DNA from: Lachnospiraceae bacterium XBB2008
Lineage (GTDB): Bacteria > Bacillota > Clostridia > Lachnospirales > Lachnospiraceae
Direction of reading: 5' to 3'
NCBI GenBank assembly: GCA_900102235.1
Contig: FMVL01000003.1
Span: 186,001 to 250,000, forward strand
DNA: 64,000 bases
The notes under the pieces were generated by a model that had not been told where the DNA came from, did no database searches, and saw only the letters and a program-made list of their open reading frames with translations. How positions within the stretch are numbered: the stretch's first letter is position 1; each line of letters starts with the position of its first letter. Positions 62,122 to 64,000 of this stretch are shown here, piece by piece. A program made the position numbers and the translations under genes.

Positions 62122-64000
62122 TCCACACCTTTGAGTGAATCAACCATATCTATGCCGTTTACTCTGGAAGTGACATATACATTGACCAGAAGCGACACGA
62201 CAAACGTTCCGACAAGAGCCGTAAGGTACGGATTAGCCGTGATCCTGATGATCATATCGTCTCCGTCACCCATATATATGTCCAGGAGAAAACCAAGTAC
62301 CGCTCTCCCGAGCGGGATCCCCAGGAGTGCACCCAGAGCCGTGATGCACAGGTTCTGCTGCATCAGCATTTTGCGTATATCAAGGGACTGAAATCCCAGG
62401 ACTTTCATGGTCGCTATCTCTCTCACTTTTTCGGAGTAGGACAGGATACCGAGATTATACAGGACCACAAGTCCCATGGACACTGCGAGTGCTATGATTA
62501 TGCCCGAGGCGGTATATCCGACTGCATTGCCCTGTTCCAAAGCACGTTTGAGTTCCGTTACGGGATTCATATTATCTATGCCCGGGCTTGTTTTTACGGA
62601 ATCGGGAACGGTCATGTTGGTCAGTATCATATTAGGCTTAAACTCGCCGCCCATCTGTTCCCAGTTGCTTCTGCTGATGATGATCCCCTGATCGGAAGCC
62701 TGCCTGCATATGAGCATTATGCGTGCACTGTATACCGTATTACTGCCGGCCACTTTCCAGCGGATCATATCTCCCCACTCCAGTTCCAGAGCATCCGCAA
62801 GTCTGGAAGTCACTGCCACGCCGTCCGCAGGCAGTGATACGGACTCGAGATCTTCATCTTCAAGCCTGTAGAGATTACCGTCATCCAGTACGGTAAAGAG
62901 CCTTACCGAATCCGATTCCGCACCGTATACGGTAGCATTGACCTCCTCGACCATCTGTCCGGAATACTCTCTGGCATAATCGTATACGGTTCCGTAAGGC
63001 ACATTGTTTTCAAATGTGATGCGGTACTTTGCACGGATAAGGTCACCGTACATCCAATCGGACTGGACTTTCAGACACTCGTAGAATCCCACCGCACAGA
63101 ACAGGAGCATGCTGCATACGACGATCCCCAGCAGGCTCATCGCCGTCCTCAGTTTATTCTTCATGATATCACGGATATTCCATCTGGATATGAACCTCAA
63201 TGTATCCCACATTTTGGATAATTCAATTTTGCTTACTTTGCTCACCTTCGGAGGCTCCGGACGCAGTATATCCGATGCATTCTGTACGAGCAGACTGCGG
63301 GTGCACAGGTACGTGACCAGAATGCACAAAACCACGGCTGCCACGGTCATCCATACTACCTTGGAGGAATTCTCCAGCCTGCTGTACGGATTCTGATAAT
63401 AGTAATCCATCATGTCGTTCAGATACTGGCCCAGCGTATATCTGCCTATGATGATACCGCACACACATCCCATTAAAGTGATCATGGAGGAATACGAGAG
63501 ATACATCAGGGTTATCTTCATCCTGGAAAACCCGAGTGCCTTAAGCGTTCCTATCTGAGTGCGCTGTTTGGCGGTAAGCCGCGTCATCGTAGATATGATC
63601 CCCAGAAATGCCACGGCCAGAAATATGAATGGAAATACTATGGACATCGCCACATTGGCATCTACCGAACCAACGAATCCGTCATACGAATCATCCTCGG
63701 TCTTGATCCTTACCAGAAGCGTCGGATCCTCGAGTTTGTTCTGGATCCGTTCCCTCATAGAACGGCATATGGCTTTCTCATCATCGGTAAGCGTATTACC
63801 CTGACCGGTCACCTCGCTCAGATCTATGATGAGCTGATCATAGAGGCCGTGTCCGCCGGGAGCTTCGCTTATATCCATTATCACGAATCCGTGTTTACCG
63901 TATTCGGGTTCTGAATATGATGAATTGGGAACATAATAGATATACTCGGGAGAGTATACGAGACCCATGACCTGCTCTTTGAAGGTCACTCCTTCTGATT
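62118..64000 (-). CDS. FtsX-type ABC transporter permease (5' end outside window)
   Basis: At least 627 codons; the frame stays open to the right edge, and the GTG at 63989 is probably internal. It carries two FtsX blocks: the first with helices around 105-230 (AKQRTQIGTLKALGFSRMK before a helix), an extracytoplasmic domain (about 310-470), and the second with helices from about 485 (EKVREIATMKVLGF, GALLGIPLGRAVLG). This is the long MacB/FtsX-like permease type used for lipoproteins, peptides or antimicrobial resistance. Its ATPase gene would be expected upstream, beyond the window. Confidence 0.85.
   Translation of the reverse strand, partial: SEGVTFKEQVMGLVYSPEYIYYVPNSSYSEPEYGKHGFVIMDISEAPGGHGLYDQLIIDLSEVTGQGNTLTDDEKAICRSMRERIQNKLEDPTLLVRIKTEDDSYDGFVGSVDANVAMSIVFPFIFLAVAFLGIISTMTRLTAKQRTQIGTLKALGFSRMKITLMYLSYSSMITLMGCVCGIIIGRYTLGQYLNDMMDYYYQNPYSRLENSSKVVWMTVAAVVLCILVTYLCTRSLLVQNASDILRPEPPKVSKVSKIELSKMWDTLRFISRWNIRDIMKNKLRTAMSLLGIVVCSMLLFCAVGFYECLKVQSDWMYGDLIRAKYRITFENNVPYGTVYDYAREYSGQMVEEVNATVYGAESDSVRLFTVLDDGNLYRLEDEDLESVSLPADGVAVTSRLADALELEWGDMIRWKVAGSNTVYSARIMLICRQASDQGIIISRSNWEQMGGEFKPNMILTNMTVPDSVKTSPGIDNMNPVTELKRALEQGNAVGYTASGIIIALAVSMGLVVLYNLGILSYSEKVREIATMKVLGFQSLDIRKMLMQQNLCITALGALLGIPLGRAVLGFLLDIYMGDGDDMIIRITANPYLTALVGTFVVSLLVNVYVTSRVNGIDMVDSLKGVE

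Overview
The window looks like chromosome of an anaerobic clostridial bacterium of the Lachnospiraceae type, close in flavour to Butyrivibrio and relatives. The evidence is the classical Firmicutes cluster priA-def-fmt-rsmB-rlmN-prpC-prkC-rsgA, a CIRCE operator at htpG, families common in that group (DUF4317, DUF5716/DUF5717, DUF6056, the short TSCPD protein, the small partner of UmuC-like polymerases), roughly balanced base composition and AGGAGG-type ribosome sites. The assignment is inferred from gene content, not from a marker comparison. Coding density is very high. No tRNA, rRNA, CRISPR array, insertion sequence or phage was recognised, and no gene-free stretch exceeds 300 bases.

Layout: (1) 1-14.1 kb, minus strand: an ABC exporter (ATPase, full permease, truncated permease) runs into a Y-family DNA polymerase and its small partner, then priA-def-fmt-rsmB-rlmN-prpC-prkC-rsgA (rsgA cut by the left edge). 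(2) 14.2-15.7 kb: murE, the only plus-strand gene in the first 45 kb, ending in a 32-bp tandem repeat. (3) 25.6-15.8 kb, minus strand: promoter, purB-purA-aspS-DUF4317 and two tandem membrane EAL proteins. (4) 32.6-25.6 kb: a four-gene cluster of unknown function with a giant TPR/beta protein (DUF5717), an actin/Hsp70-like protein (DUF5716), a TPR-like protein and a coiled-coil membrane protein. (5) 40.1-32.7 kb: beta-CASP nuclease-thyA-folA, ilvE with a PrsA-like lipoprotein, and CIRCE-controlled htpG.

(6) 40.1-57.3 kb is a signalling region. Three solute-binding proteins of three different families (TRAP DctP, BMP/PnrA, ABC family 1) lie next to large membrane signalling proteins (hybrid kinase, HD-GYP, hybrid kinase) with no transporter permease nearby. 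A methyl-accepting chemotaxis protein sits among them. With the two EAL proteins, this gives three predicted c-di-GMP hydrolases and two phosphorelay kinases in the window, but no intact GGDEF cyclase. (7) 57.3-64 kb holds membrane transport genes: a DUF6056 protein, a MATE-like transporter with an extra cytosolic tail, a second MATE protein, and an FtsX-type ABC permease cut by the right edge.

Points of most interest are the binding-protein/sensor pairs, the ECF-S-like/propeller/HD-GYP fusion with an internal signal peptide, the DUF5717-DUF5716 cluster, the MATE fusion, the truncated ABC permease at the polymerase junction, and several genes whose start codon lies only 6 to 10 bases after a -10 element, which suggests leaderless mRNAs.
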